Assembly (NCBI GenBank): GCA_036702865.1
Contig: DATNQD010000085.1
Location: 1 to 64,000 of the forward strand
Direction of reading: 5' to 3'
From: Trichocoleus sp.
GTDB taxonomy: Bacteria > Cyanobacteriota > Cyanobacteriia > Elainellales > Elainellaceae
DNA: 64,000 nt
The notes below the pieces were generated by a model, which saw nothing but the letters and a program-made list of their open reading frames with translations, had not been told where the DNA came from and ran no database searches. Below, one piece after another: positions 1-8,814 of the stretch. The position numbers and the translations under genes were made by a program. Positions within the stretch are counted from its first letter, which is position 1. Each line of letters begins with the position of its first letter.

Positions 1-406
1 ATTCGCAAGTATGCCCGACTGTGTAAAAGATTTGGGTCAGTTAAGTTTCTGTTTCAATTAGTCACGCATTGTCAAACCTTTGCTTTTGCCAAAGCGTTTA
101 TGTACGGCTATTGTTCATCTCCTATTTAGGATAACTGTACCGCTAATTACGAGGATACAGGAGTACGTGTCGGGCAACTACTAAATCGCCTCCGAGCAAG
201 GAGGAACTCTCTCAACTTTTTTGGCAAACCAAAGTGAGGGTAAAATCTCTAGAGGGTATGCCAAATTAGAACTCTTTGTCTAGTAAGCTTTCTAGATATT
301 AGTTAAGGAAATCCTTATCTTACTTTTCTAAAAGTATTTTTGGGTAACCACCTTTGGCAAAGAGAGCCTGAAAAAGGCTGCTGTGTAAGGGATAGAGACT
401 GTAGCA

Positions 407-592
407 GTTGCGATCGCCCTTCCAGCGTTGGAGGGGTTGAAAGGGGTGCTGATCCCGGAACGACAGGCATAAACAATTCGAGGTTGCGATCGCCCTTCCA
501 GCGTTGGAGGGGTTGAAGGAACTGGGTGTAGTTTCCCCAACTCTTAAATCCCTACAGCAGCTGTCCTTTAAAGGAATTGAGAGAGTTGAAAG
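407..592 (+). CRISPR. Relic CRISPR array, 37-nt repeat
   Basis: Two almost identical 37-nt repeats lie at 407-443 and 483-519. They begin GTTGCGATCGCCC and end GGGGTTGAAAG or GGGGTTGAAGG, and a 39-nt spacer separates them. A third, strongly degraded unit sits at the expected spacing (556-592, ending GAGTTGAAAG). The repeat can fold as CCCTTCCA / TTGGAGGGG around GCG and has the GTTGAAAG end common in cyanobacterial CRISPR repeats. The sequence is unrelated to the 36-nt repeat of the large array. No cas gene is adjacent, so it looks like a dying fragment. An ordinary short tandem repeat is the alternative. Confidence 0.55.
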
Positions 593-957
593 GAATGTCA
601 TCTTCCCAAACCTATGTGGACAATAAACCTTTAAAACTGTTTTGAACCAAGTGTTATTTAAAGCTTTGATTGTCCAAGTCCAAAGCACTTCTGTCTAAAA
701 TAAGTTAACTAGAATCCTTGCTTTGCAAGTGTTTCAGCTATAGTGCTAGAATAAATATCCATATGGACAAACACTCATAGCAATTACCCTTCTAACCCTT
801 CAGCAGACTTGAGGGAGTCCAAAGGAACGCTACTTCTCAAGCAAATCTGGACATTAAACCTTTAAAACTGTTTTGAATTAATATCCAAAAACTTTGAAGG
901 GCTGGAAGAACTGAAACTCCGTTCGTATGGACATTAATTCTTTAAAACTAGACAAAT
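583..957. repeat. Three imperfect copies of a ~60-bp direct repeat
   Basis: Copies lie at about 583-646, 816-877 and 908-957. The shared core reads TGGACAwTAAAcCTTTAAAAC and in the first two copies continues CTGTTTTGAA. Each core is preceded by a degraded stretch resembling the 3' end of the 37-nt CRISPR repeat (AAAGG or GAAAC). No coding potential is visible. Confidence 0.5.
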
Positions 958-979
958 AAATGTTTAATGTACAACATGA

Positions 980-1034
980 AAGCGGGTGATGGGATTCGAA
1001 CCCACGACGTTCACCTTGGGAAGGTGACATTCTA
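980..1034 (-). repeat. Left attachment site: 3' fragment of tRNA-Gly
   Basis: These 55 bases are identical to 29883-29937, which cover the tRNA-Gly 3' end back to the D-stem side. Identity stops at 1034, after CATTCTA, where the 5' end of the tRNA would begin. It is therefore a truncated tRNA copy and the displaced end of the integration target, not a working tRNA. Confidence 0.85.
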
Positions 1035-1419
1035 GAAGCTGGAATGACTGCCAGGTAACAGCTACAGAAATAAAGTTGTACTCATACCACAGTAATACCA
1101 CAAAATTTATAGCGTTCTATCCAGTGATGAATGCGATCGCAACCTGACTGGCTTGTTCAATTCTGGCAAGACTTGGCATAAAATCTTCAGTGCTTTTCCG
1201 CTCTACTACACCTTAACCAATAACATCTCCTGATGTAGAAATCTCAGCAGCGTTACAGCTTCTGCAAATAAGCCTGAAGATCAAGAGGGTCAGCAAGAGG
1301 ATCAATAACAATTTTAGTTTCGTAAGTTCAAGAAGATTGACATGAGATTCTACCATGCAGAAACTCACACCAGTTCTTACCAGTGTGAGCACTTGCACAG
1401 GTGATAAGTAGTGATTGGC
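1035..1419. other. Gene-free left end of the island
   Basis: No convincing gene is present. A short minus-strand frame at 1213-1398 has low-complexity leucine runs and no family resemblance. The stretch lies immediately inside the left attachment site, where accessory integrase-binding sites would be expected, but no clear repeats of that kind were recognised. Confidence 0.4.
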
Positions 1420-1725
1420 TTAGAACGGGTTCCTTAGCTCTCTGACGATCTCTTGAGCAAGGCTCTTAGACCAAACCTGCTCAAATGGACAAGACATCCT
1501 ACTCGCATCTCTTCCAAACCAAGCGATCGCTTCCTCTAACTGGCTGACTGAGTAGGTGTCGTTGACCAGCATCTTGGTGAGTAGCGATTCTACGATCAAC
1601 GCTTGAGAATCATTTAAAACCAGCATCCCTTGCACTCCATCTAAAATCTGCTCAAACCCTGAGGTTGTGAGTCTTTTGCTAATCTCAATTATACGGCAAA
1701 TAAGATAGTAAGGTAAGTACGGCAC
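1420..1725 (-). CDS. Hypothetical protein, 101 aa
   Basis: This open frame encodes a mixed-composition protein with a hydrophobic, tyrosine-rich first 15 residues and a helical-looking body (ILDGVQGMLVLNDSQALIVE, then SQLEEAIAWFGRD). No known domain was recognised. The gene starts 23 bases from the start of the ribbon-helix-helix-like gene at 1749, and the two are divergent, so they could share a promoter region. The start codon is uncertain. The composition looks like a real globular protein rather than a shadow frame, but that is the only support. Confidence 0.45.
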   Translation of the reverse strand: MPYLPYYLICRIIEISKRLTTSGFEQILDGVQGMLVLNDSQALIVESLLTKMLVNDTYSVSQLEEAIAWFGRDASRMSCPFEQVWSKSLAQEIVRELRNPF

Positions 1726-1748
1726 TAGTCTTACTATCCTTTCAATGC

Positions 1749-1988
1749 ATGAGACAATACCCCCTGTTCAGTTCAGGGGTAGCTGTGTCACCAAAACGAC
1801 CAGATCAAAAAGAAGTTAGGGTTTATCTCAATGCTGAGACCTACAGCCTGTTAAGACGCTTGGCTGGTGTCAGGGAATCCAGCCTCAATCGCGTCATGAA
1901 TGAAGCGGTAGAATATTGGCTGGCAGCACCTGAGCAACAAGCGACAATTGATCGCCACAAGCTGGATGAGGTAGATGAAGATCTTTAG
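1749..1988 (+). CDS. Ribbon-helix-helix-like DNA-binding protein, 79 aa
   Basis: The middle of the protein (about residues 17-59) reads DQKEVRVYLNAETYSLLRRL followed by SSLNRVMNEAVEYWL. That is a short beta strand and two helices, as in CopG/MetJ-type ribbon-helix-helix regulators and antitoxins. The C-terminus is acidic (DEVDEDL). Such proteins usually bind DNA as dimers and regulate their own operon or act as antitoxins. No partner toxin is evident: the next gene, a Uma2 nuclease, is convergent and ends 11 bases away. The fold is inferred from pattern only. Confidence 0.55.
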   Translation: MRQYPLFSSGVAVSPKRPDQKEVRVYLNAETYSLLRRLAGVRESSLNRVMNEAVEYWLAAPEQQATIDRHKLDEVDEDL

Positions 1989-1999
1989 TGGCACTCTTA

Positions 2000-2653
2000 C
2001 TAGAGCTGCTGCTGTACCCAGGAACGGAAGTTTTGTTCTGCGACAACTTCATCTTGCTGTGCCTCAGCCAGGAAATTGTAAAGCTTTTCCTTTTCCACAG
2101 TAGGAAATGTTGGGCTGGCTTCTACCTCCTGATATTGACCGCCAACTAGGTGATAAATGCGCCAAACTTGCCCATTGAAACGCCAGAATTCTGGCACACC
2201 CATACTGGAATATAACCTTAGCTTATGAATGTCGGTGTTTGTAATATCAATTTCTATAACTAGATCAGGGGGTGGGTCATTCTGTAGATCAATCTTTCTC
2301 CCGGCAACAAAGGGTTGATTTTGAATGTAGTAGGCATTGTCTGGCTCAGGACTGCGATCGAGGTCTTCTCGCTGTAGGGTTGTCGATCCCAACGTCTTCA
2401 TCTTCAGCCCCATTTCTACTACCAGGATGCGAATAAAGAGATCCATCAGTCGCACAACAAACTCGTGCTCTTCTAGGGGCATGGTGATTTCTAAGATTCC
2501 GCGATCGTAGGTGAGGCGAGTTGAGCGGCTTTGAGGTAGGGCATGCAGAATTTGCTGGTATGCCTGCCAGTTGAGGTGATGCAATGTAACACGCTTTTCA
2601 CCGATCGGTGTCTCCAGGTTAGGACGCTGAGGCAAATCAGAGGTGACAGTCAT
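2000..2653 (-). CDS. Uma2 family (DUF820) endonuclease-like protein
   Basis: A 217-aa protein with the hallmarks of the Uma2 family, a PD-(D/E)XK-fold group greatly expanded in cyanobacteria. The core reads PPDLVIEIDITNTDIHKLRL, where the D and the ExD dyad match the predicted active site, followed by YSSMGVPEFWRF. The N-terminal part (YQQILHALPQSRSTRLTYDR) also matches the family. The physiological role of Uma2 proteins is unknown. This is one of three on the island, and the only one besides 19059-19835 that is intact. Length is normal for the family. Confidence 0.85.
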   Translation of the reverse strand: MTVTSDLPQRPNLETPIGEKRVTLHHLNWQAYQQILHALPQSRSTRLTYDRGILEITMPLEEHEFVVRLMDLFIRILVVEMGLKMKTLGSTTLQREDLDRSPEPDNAYYIQNQPFVAGRKIDLQNDPPPDLVIEIDITNTDIHKLRLYSSMGVPEFWRFNGQVWRIYHLVGGQYQEVEASPTFPTVEKEKLYNFLAEAQQDEVVAEQNFRSWVQQQL

Positions 2654-2879
2654 AGGGTGACCTGAGAATCAGCAGCTATTTCCTAGCTTAGTGGAAAAGG
2701 ATAAGGACAGCGAAACCCAGAAGGGCAACCCCATTTCTCATCTCAGTTGAACAGGAACATGAGTTGCCAGCCAACAATTGTCCTTTAAGTGAGGCAGGCA
2801 AAGAAACGCGGTCACTCCACCTGAAGTCACTAAATTGCTCTGTCAATTAACTCATTTCTGGTTAAACCAATAAAAAGGG
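2654..2879. other. Intergenic, nothing recognised
   Basis: Sequence between the Uma2 gene and the small acidic ORF. No gene, repeat or RNA was identified. Confidence 0.3.
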
Positions 2880-3026
2880 TTAATTATGACCCTGTATTAA
2901 ATTAATGAATTCGTCTATTGTCTCCTCAGAAACACCCTGCTCTCTCATCGCGGCGATCGTCTGCTGAATTTCTTCATTCGATAGTTCTTCTATTTCTAAC
3001 TCAATCTCTTCATTGTTATCTGTCAT
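2880..3026 (-). CDS. Small acidic protein, 48 aa, beside the CRISPR array
   Basis: The minus-strand frame starts at an ATG ending at 3026 and stops at 2880-2882. It encodes 48 residues rich in Glu, Ile and Gln (start MTDNNEEIELEIEELSNEEI, end EFINLIQGHN). A GAGG ribosome-binding sequence lies about 8 bases upstream of the start. The predicted structure is one or two amphipathic helices. No family was recognised. It lies just beyond the leader-distal end of the array, so transcription of the array reads toward it. It is below the length usually called automatically. Confidence 0.5.
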   Translation of the reverse strand: MTDNNEEIELEIEELSNEEIQQTIAAMREQGVSEETIDEFINLIQGHN

Positions 3027-3045
3027 ACATACCTCATAAGAAACG

Positions 3046-3081
3046 GTTTCTAACCCACTAGCTTTTCCTTAAATTAGGAAT
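3046..3081 (-). repeat. Decayed leader-distal CRISPR repeat
   Basis: This 36-base stretch still resembles the array repeat (GTTTC at one end, CCTTAAATTAGG at the other). It is spaced 36 bases from the degenerate repeat at 3118-3153, which fits one further spacer. It marks progressive decay of the old end of the array. Confidence 0.45.
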
Positions 3082-3117
3082 AGGTAAGCTTAGTTGTTTC
3101 AATGCTGTCAGTCTAAT

Positions 3118-6100
3118 GTTTCCAATCAACTAACTTCTCTTTGAATTAGGGAGCGCATCGGAAGGACATCCCAGCAGAAGATCTCCACAAGTTTCCATTC
3201 AATTAATTTCCCTAGAGATTAGGGAGCAGAGGCTATTTATTGGACATTTGGTAGACTACGAAGTGTTTCCATTCAATCAATTTCCCTAAAGATTAGGGAG
3301 AGAGAAAAAGCAGATGGATGCTGACATTAAGGCATTCAAGTTTCCATTCAATCAATTTCCCTAGAGATTAGGGAGAAGGGTAATGAGTTACATTACTCTT
3401 CTCAAGAGATTACGTTTCCATTCAATCAATTTCCCTAAAGATTAGGGAGTTTACTAAAGGGAACCTGTCCCTGCCCTATTTGTGAGTTTCCATTCAATTA
3501 ATTTCCCTAGAGATTAGGGAGCTACTCATCCCATTGCTGCTAGTGTCTGTTGGCGGTAAGTATCAGTTTCCATTCAATCAATTTCCCTAGAGATTAGGGA
3601 GATAACCTCACATCTGTACTTCAAATCCCTTTAGGAAGTTTCCATTCAATCAATTTCCCTAGAGATTAGGGAGCTGATACTCAGACGATCGCTGCTGACC
3701 TGGCAATCCAGTTTCCATTCAATCAATTTCCCTAGAGATTAGGGAGACGCGCCCTTGACGAGGTCCACCGCCGCGTCCCGCCCGCCGTTTCCATTCAATC
3801 AATTTCCCTAGAGATTAGGGAGAAGAAATTCCAATTCAAGATTGGATGTACGAGGTTCTGGGAGTTTCCATTCAATCAATTTCCCTAGAGATTAGGGAGA
3901 GAGGCAGACCGCAACGGATATCGGTTTGTCAAAACGTTTTCATTCAATCAATTTCCCTAGAGATTAGGGAGCTTGAATAGTTGGTATTGACAACTGCACT
4001 TGAATTGAGTAGGTTTCCATTCAATCAATTTCCCTAGAGATTAGGGAGACAACGAACAGACAGTATTGGGTTAGGGGAAACTTTGAGTTTCCATTCAATC
4101 AATTTCCCTAGAGATTAGGGAGTTTCCAGACTTTAGAAAAACACACACCTCAGCCGATTGCCTCGTTTCCATTCAATCAATTTCCCTAGAGATTAGGGAG
4201 GGTACGAAACTGAGGCAGAGCAAGCGATTGCTGCTTTTTTGTTTCCATTCAATCAATTTCCCTAGAGATTAGGGAGTCAAGTAATCCAGCAGGAGGCATA
4301 TGAAGCAGAGATGGTTTCCATTCAATCAATTTCCCTAGAGATTAGGGAGTTAATTGAGGAGCTGGAAATGAAGCCCGAAAAAACCTGTTTCCATTCAATC
4401 AATTTCCCTAGAGATTAGGGAGTTTTTCTTTAACGGATTACCAAGTTAACACTTCTTTAAATGGTTTCCATTCAATCAATTTCCCTAGCGATTAGGGAGA
4501 AGATTTAACTCATCCCAACCCACGATCCATCATCCAAATCGTTTCCATTCAATCAATTTCCCTAGAGATTAGGGAGACCAGCAAAGTTTGGACTTGCTCG
4601 AACAAATGGGCTACAGGTTTCCATTCAATCAATTTCCCTAGAGATTAGGGAGAAGACCCTAACGGCTATTACTATCAGCACATTGATCCGTTTCCATTCA
4701 ATCAATTTCCCTAGAGATTAGGGAGCTGAAGAGACAAGAACAGGAGATGGTTCAGGAGCAAGAGTACAGTTTCCATTCAATCAATTTCCCTAGAGATTAG
4801 GGAGATGGGTCACTGTGGTATGACATTCCATTCGCTTATAAGTTTCCATTCAATCAATTTCCCTAGAGATTAGGGAGTGTGTTTGCCATGCCTGAGATGC
4901 AGCAATATCTAGGGAGTTTCCATTCAATCAATTTCCCTAGAGATTAGGGAGTTCTAAAGGACAACGAAGGCGAAATTGTCGCCACGGGTTTCCATTCAAT
5001 CAATTTCCCTAGAGATTAGGGAGTTTATTTACCTTTTACAAACGCGTGGGTGCCCAAAAGTTTCCATTCAATCAATTTCCCTAAAGATTAGGGAGGACTT
5101 ATGGATGAGCAGAGGGTACTAACGTACCTGGAAGAGTTTCCATTCAATCAATTTCCCTAGAGATTAGGGAGATCGCCTCTGCAACGGCAATGAGCAACAA
5201 GGAGATGGGTTTCCATTCAATCAATTTCCCTAGAGATTAGGGAGAAAAAGAAGCTCTCAGACTTCCGCCCCCAGAAGCAGAACGTTTCCATTCAATCAAT
5301 TTCCCTAGAGATTAGGGAGCTTTATGGCGCGGTAGCTGATGCATTAGACTCGATCGGTTGTTTCCATTCAATCAATTTCCCTAGAGATTAGGGAGTCCCT
5401 GGATGGATTGATGACCCGATCGCACTTGCTAAGTGTTTCCATTCAATCAATTTCCCTAGAGATTAGGGAGTGGATCTACGGCGGGACTTCCTTCGTACAA
5501 CCCTCAGGTTTCCATTCAATCAATTTCCCTAGAGATTAGGGAGGGTTTGATAGTGCGATAATTGTAACAAGTTGAGGGAGAGGTTTCCATTCAATCAATT
5601 TCCCTAGAGATTAGGGAGATCTTGACCTCAGCGCAGGATGAAACGATCGATCGAAGTTTCCATTCAATCAATTTCCCTAGAGATTAGGGAGACTCGATCG
5701 AACAAGCAGAGCAAGTCGCTCAAACCGTTCGTTTCCATTCAATCAATTTCCCTAGAGATTAGGGAGTACCTTAAGTCTGGCGTTAAGAAGGAGATCAGTG
5801 AAGCGGTTAAGTTTCCATTCAATCAATTTCCCTAGAGATTAGGGAGTTTATTGAGGCGATGCTGACCGGGAAGCCGCCGATCGCTGGTTTCCATTCAATC
5901 AATTTCCCTAGAGATTAGGGAGACCTTCGTATTGCGCTCGGTTGATAAAGACCTCAGCCGCAGGTTTCCATTCAATCAATTTCCCTAGAGATTAGGGAGT
6001 AATAACCAGATGCCTTCTGGTATTCTTGCCCTCCCCAGGTTTCCATTCAATCAATTTCCCTAGAGATTAGGGAGTTGAATTCAGCCAAGAAAGCGCGAAT

Positions 6101-7055
6101 GTGCATCAATGTCCGGGTTTCCATTCAATCAATTTCCCTAGAGATTAGGGAGCTGTCGTTGGTTTTGCTGGCAGTGCGAAAGCTTACGGTTTCCATTCAA
6201 TCAATTTCCCTAGAGATTAGGGAGAAAACGTATATACGATACCCTGTCAACCAACTCACAGTTTCCATTCAATCAATTTCCCTAGAGATTAGGGAGCAGT
6301 GTCCCCTTATGATCTATTGGTTATCCATACCAATAGTTTCCATTCAATCAATTTCCCTAGAGATTAGGGAGAGCCGTATTTCGGTGCTAATCTGGCTGCT
6401 ACTTGTATTGTTTCCATTCAATCAATTTCCCTAGAGATTAGGGAGTTGGCGAAACGATGGGGTGCTTATATCGACTGGTATGTAGAAGGTTTCCATTCAA
6501 TCAATTTCCCTAGAGATTAGGGAGCGTATCGGTGATTTATCCTCGCGTATATCAACTGATCTGGGCGTTTCCATTCAATCAATTTCCCTAGAGATTAGGG
6601 AGCCCGGTACGAATCACTATTACATCAACGCCCTGACCCGTTTCCATTCAATCAATTTCCCTAGAGATTAGGGAGTAGAGCGCTTCATGGAAAGCCCTAA
6701 GTACAGCCTCTACGTTTCCATTCAATCAATTTCCCTAGAGATTAGGGAGATGAATAAGCGATGGATGACACTTTCGACAGTGCGTTGTTTCCATTCAATC
6801 AATTTCCCTAGAGATTAGGGAGCTTCGCGCTTACTATACGTCCTTCCCCAAAGGACAACGTGACGTTTCCATTCAATCAATTTCCCTAGAGATTAGGGAG
6901 CTGACCCATATCCAGGGGTAGCAACTATTGCTAGAAGACACACGGTTTCCATTCAATCAATTTCCCTAGAGATTAGGGAGCAGCGACAGAATTAATGAAG
7001 GTGAGCCTAAGAGTGTTTCGTTTCCATTCAATCAATTTCCCTAGAGATTAGGGAG
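3118..7055 (-). CRISPR. Large CRISPR array, 53 repeats of 36 nt
   Basis: By hand count there are 53 repeats, first at 3118-3153 and last at 7020-7055, with 52 spacers of about 35-41 nt (mean unit about 75 nt). On the plus strand the repeat starts GTTTCCATTCAATCAATTTC and ends CCTAGAGATTAGGGAG. It contains the perfect 6-bp hairpin TCCCTA / TAGGGA with loop GAGAT. The repeats are nearly invariant except at the low-coordinate end (3118-3153 strongly degraded, with T-for-C variants at 3193 and 3486), so that end is the old trailer. The leader and cas genes are at the high-coordinate side. Transcription is therefore inferred on the minus strand, giving crRNA tags ending ATGGAAAC. Small frames read through the array are artefacts. 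Confidence 0.98.
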
Positions 7056-7238
7056 TCCTTCCATTAAAACCTAAATCTAGCAAGACATTCAAGCTTGTCT
7101 TGCGAAGGATTGCTCAGTGTTCCCAATTTACTGCTCCAGCAACTACGATACAGGTTGCCCAAACCCTTAATTGCCTTACGATCGAAGCTCATCACAATAA
7201 ACTAGTCACTTTAGAGAATTTAGCTATCCTTCGCAACA
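7056..7238 (-). promoter_or_regulatory. CRISPR leader region
   Basis: The sequence between the newest repeat and the cas2 stop is non-coding and AT-rich, as expected for a leader. It contains a perfect 7-bp hairpin (CAAGACA 7081-7087 / TGTCTTG 7096-7102). It also has a 9-bp inverted pair, GCGAAGGAT (7102-7110) and ATCCTTCGC (7226-7234), bracketing about 115 bases. The leader role is assigned by position and repeat conservation; promoter elements were not resolved. Confidence 0.65.
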
Positions 7239-7517
7239 TTAAATAATGACAGATCGAGGAGGCTGTACAACAGGTATTCCACCCCAAGTTTCAACCTGTC
7301 CCAGCGTATGACGAGAAAGCGGATAGAAACGAATACTGTCATCAGGTAACTTAACCCGCTTCTTCAATCGCTTGCGTAACTCTGAAAACTTTTCTGAAGC
7401 TAAAACACATTCAAAAACGCTGTACTGCACCCGTTGACCATAGCCTTCCAAAAGATCCGCCACCTTTTTACGACGTTTATTACAAGGAATATCATAAGTG
7501 ATTACATAGAAGAGCAT
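7239..7517 (-). CDS. cas2: CRISPR-associated endoribonuclease Cas2
   Basis: Cas2 pairs with Cas1 to insert new spacers at the leader end of the array. The protein begins MLFYVITYDIPCNKRRKKVA, the first beta strand of the ferredoxin-like fold with the conserved Asp after YVITY. It continues GYGQRVQYSVFECVL and ends with the usual strand that pairs in the dimer. At 92 aa the length is typical. An ATG six codons upstream (7535) is possible, but the chosen start fits the family better. The gene follows the broken cas1 by 26 bases and precedes the leader, so it is last in the cas operon. Without intact Cas1 its adaptation role is doubtful. Confidence 0.93.
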   Translation of the reverse strand: MLFYVITYDIPCNKRRKKVADLLEGYGQRVQYSVFECVLASEKFSELRKRLKKRVKLPDDSIRFYPLSRHTLGQVETWGGIPVVQPPRSVII

Positions 7518-7543
7518 AAACAGACTGAGCAGCAAGAATAGAA

Positions 7544-8507
7544 CTAGCGAATGGAATAGGGGGTATAACGATGGCTCGGATCATAAACGAAGCGCTTAAA
7601 AGCTTTCACCTGCTTCATCAACACGTCCCACTTAGGCTGTTCACCTTCACCCATCTGCACGGGTTCTTCCATACGCTGTAAAAACGATCGCAAATACTTC
7701 TTCCGCCCTGATCCATTCAGAAAACAGCCCCCATCCCGGTACTCAAAATCCTCCATTGTCACAATGCGACGATTTACAAGGTAGAGCACCAAAGAATCTA
7801 CAATTGCCGCTCTAAATTCTTCAATTAAATCTGATGCCAAAGCAGCATGGCGTTCTGAGCCTTGATGCAAACAAGCATGATACGGGTCTAACCCCTGCAG
7901 CTCAATCAAGCTAAGTAAATGATTCCATAGCAACTGATAGCCAAAACTCAACATTGCATTGACAGGATTTCCAGGAGGACGGCGCGAGCGAGCTGTAAAC
8001 ACAAACTCAGAATTGCTAATAGCTGGCAGCTCCCGCCCCTTCCAAACCCATTAAGCGATCGATTGCCTCTGCTTGAGCTACCTGCTGCACTAAATATTCC
8101 AAATTCTGAATCACCATTGCTGTGATTTCAGAAGCTTGACGGCGCTGCTGACGCAACAACAACACACGGCTATTGCGTAACTTTGCCCGCACGATTTCAC
8201 GCGCAGTCGAAAGCCGCTCTACTGCTGACAAGTGCTGTTGATAGCGAGCTAACTGTCGATAACCCCGTTCAATGGGTAAAATTCGCCCATAACAGTAACC
8301 CATGCGTGACAGAAAAACAATCGGGATATCTCGCTGCAAGCAGGTGCGGATCAATGGAGTGGTCACTTGTGACTTGCCAAAAATCAGAATCTGCTCCAGT
8401 AAAGGAAGCTGCACCTCATCCAGTACAGCCTGCCCTTGTTTGATCAACACTGTTTCCTGCCGTAGCGATAAGTAACATCCTTGCTGAGAAACATAAAGCG
8501 TTCGCAT
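7544..8507 (-). pseudogene. cas1: cas1, split by a small deletion/frameshift
   Basis: Two adjacent frames together make an almost complete Cas1 integrase. The N-terminal part (8016-8507, 163 aa) starts MRTLYVSQQGCYLSLRQETV and stops right after LMGLEGAGAASY, the region of the first metal-binding Glu. The C-terminal part (from GTG at 8002 to 7544) reads FTARSRRPPGNPVNAMLSFG and carries the His and Asp/Glu segment LHQGSERHAALASDLIEEFR. At 8018-8024 the reading frame shifts by one. About 10 residues normally found between GAASY and the FTxRxRRPP block are missing, which suggests a deletion not divisible by three. A TAG at 8016-8018 ends the first part. An intact protein could arise only by frameshifting and would still lack this loop. 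Adaptation is probably inactive. Confidence 0.85.
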
Positions 8508-8514
8508 ATGAGAC

Positions 8515-8799
8515 TTACTCTTGCCTGCGCTCTAAATCATTAGATTCCACACGCTGAATTTGGGCAGCACGAGAGCGATTCAGCGATTCAGCTCGTTGCG
8601 ATCGTTCTCCTTGGAGAAACAAGATGATGCGATCGGCTGTAAGAGCGGTGAAATAGGTAGCCACTGTCACCAAGAGCGTATTGATGATGACTGCTGCTAG
8701 ACCCAAGGGTGCGATAAGTAAGATGATGAGAGTGATGGAACCATTGGCGATTGCTACCAACAAGTTACGCACTTGAGCAGAACGCGATGAGAAATACAT
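8515..8799 (-). CDS. csx18: Small membrane protein of the cas operon, Csx18-like
   Basis: A 94-aa protein with two closely spaced hydrophobic helices (about residues 10-30, NLLVAIANGSITLIILLIAP, and 32-52, GLAAVIINTLLVTVATYFTA). A basic, Arg-rich cytoplasmic-looking tail follows (ERSQRAESLNRSRAAQIQRV). This size and layout match Csx18, a small transmembrane protein reported with cyanobacterial type III systems (recalled from memory; not checked by search). It lies 7 bases upstream of cas1 and 15 bases downstream of the 418-aa CARF-HEPN gene, so it is an operon member. Its role is unknown. It could anchor effectors at the membrane or act on it. Confidence 0.6.
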   Translation of the reverse strand: MYFSSRSAQVRNLLVAIANGSITLIILLIAPLGLAAVIINTLLVTVATYFTALTADRIILFLQGERSQRAESLNRSRAAQIQRVESNDLERRQE

Positions 8800-8814
8800 A
8801 GGTGCTCCAGATTA

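Larger units (their letters stand above)
1..979. other. Gene-free flank left of the island
   Basis: No credible protein gene was found here. The stretch holds a relic CRISPR array (407-592) and three imperfect copies of a roughly 60-bp repeat (583-957), both listed separately. It lies outside the 55-bp tRNA-Gly fragment at 980-1034, so it is probably the chromosomal side of the insertion, or the end of a neighbouring element. Open frames on the minus strand here only read through the repeats. Confidence 0.5.

Noticed and set aside
320-688. A 122-aa minus-strand frame
   Set aside because: It runs through the relic CRISPR repeats and has repeated motifs from them, with no protein-like pattern.
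982-1034. Second functional tRNA-Gly
   Set aside because: The 5' acceptor strand and part of the D-arm are missing; it is only the attachment-site fragment.
1213-1398. A 61-aa leucine-rich minus-strand frame
   Set aside because: Low complexity, no ribosome-binding site or family pattern.
5638-6434. Open frames of 65 and 119 aa with repeated VSIQSISLEIRE
   Set aside because: They are translations of the CRISPR repeats and spacers; the repeat length keeps the frame open by chance.
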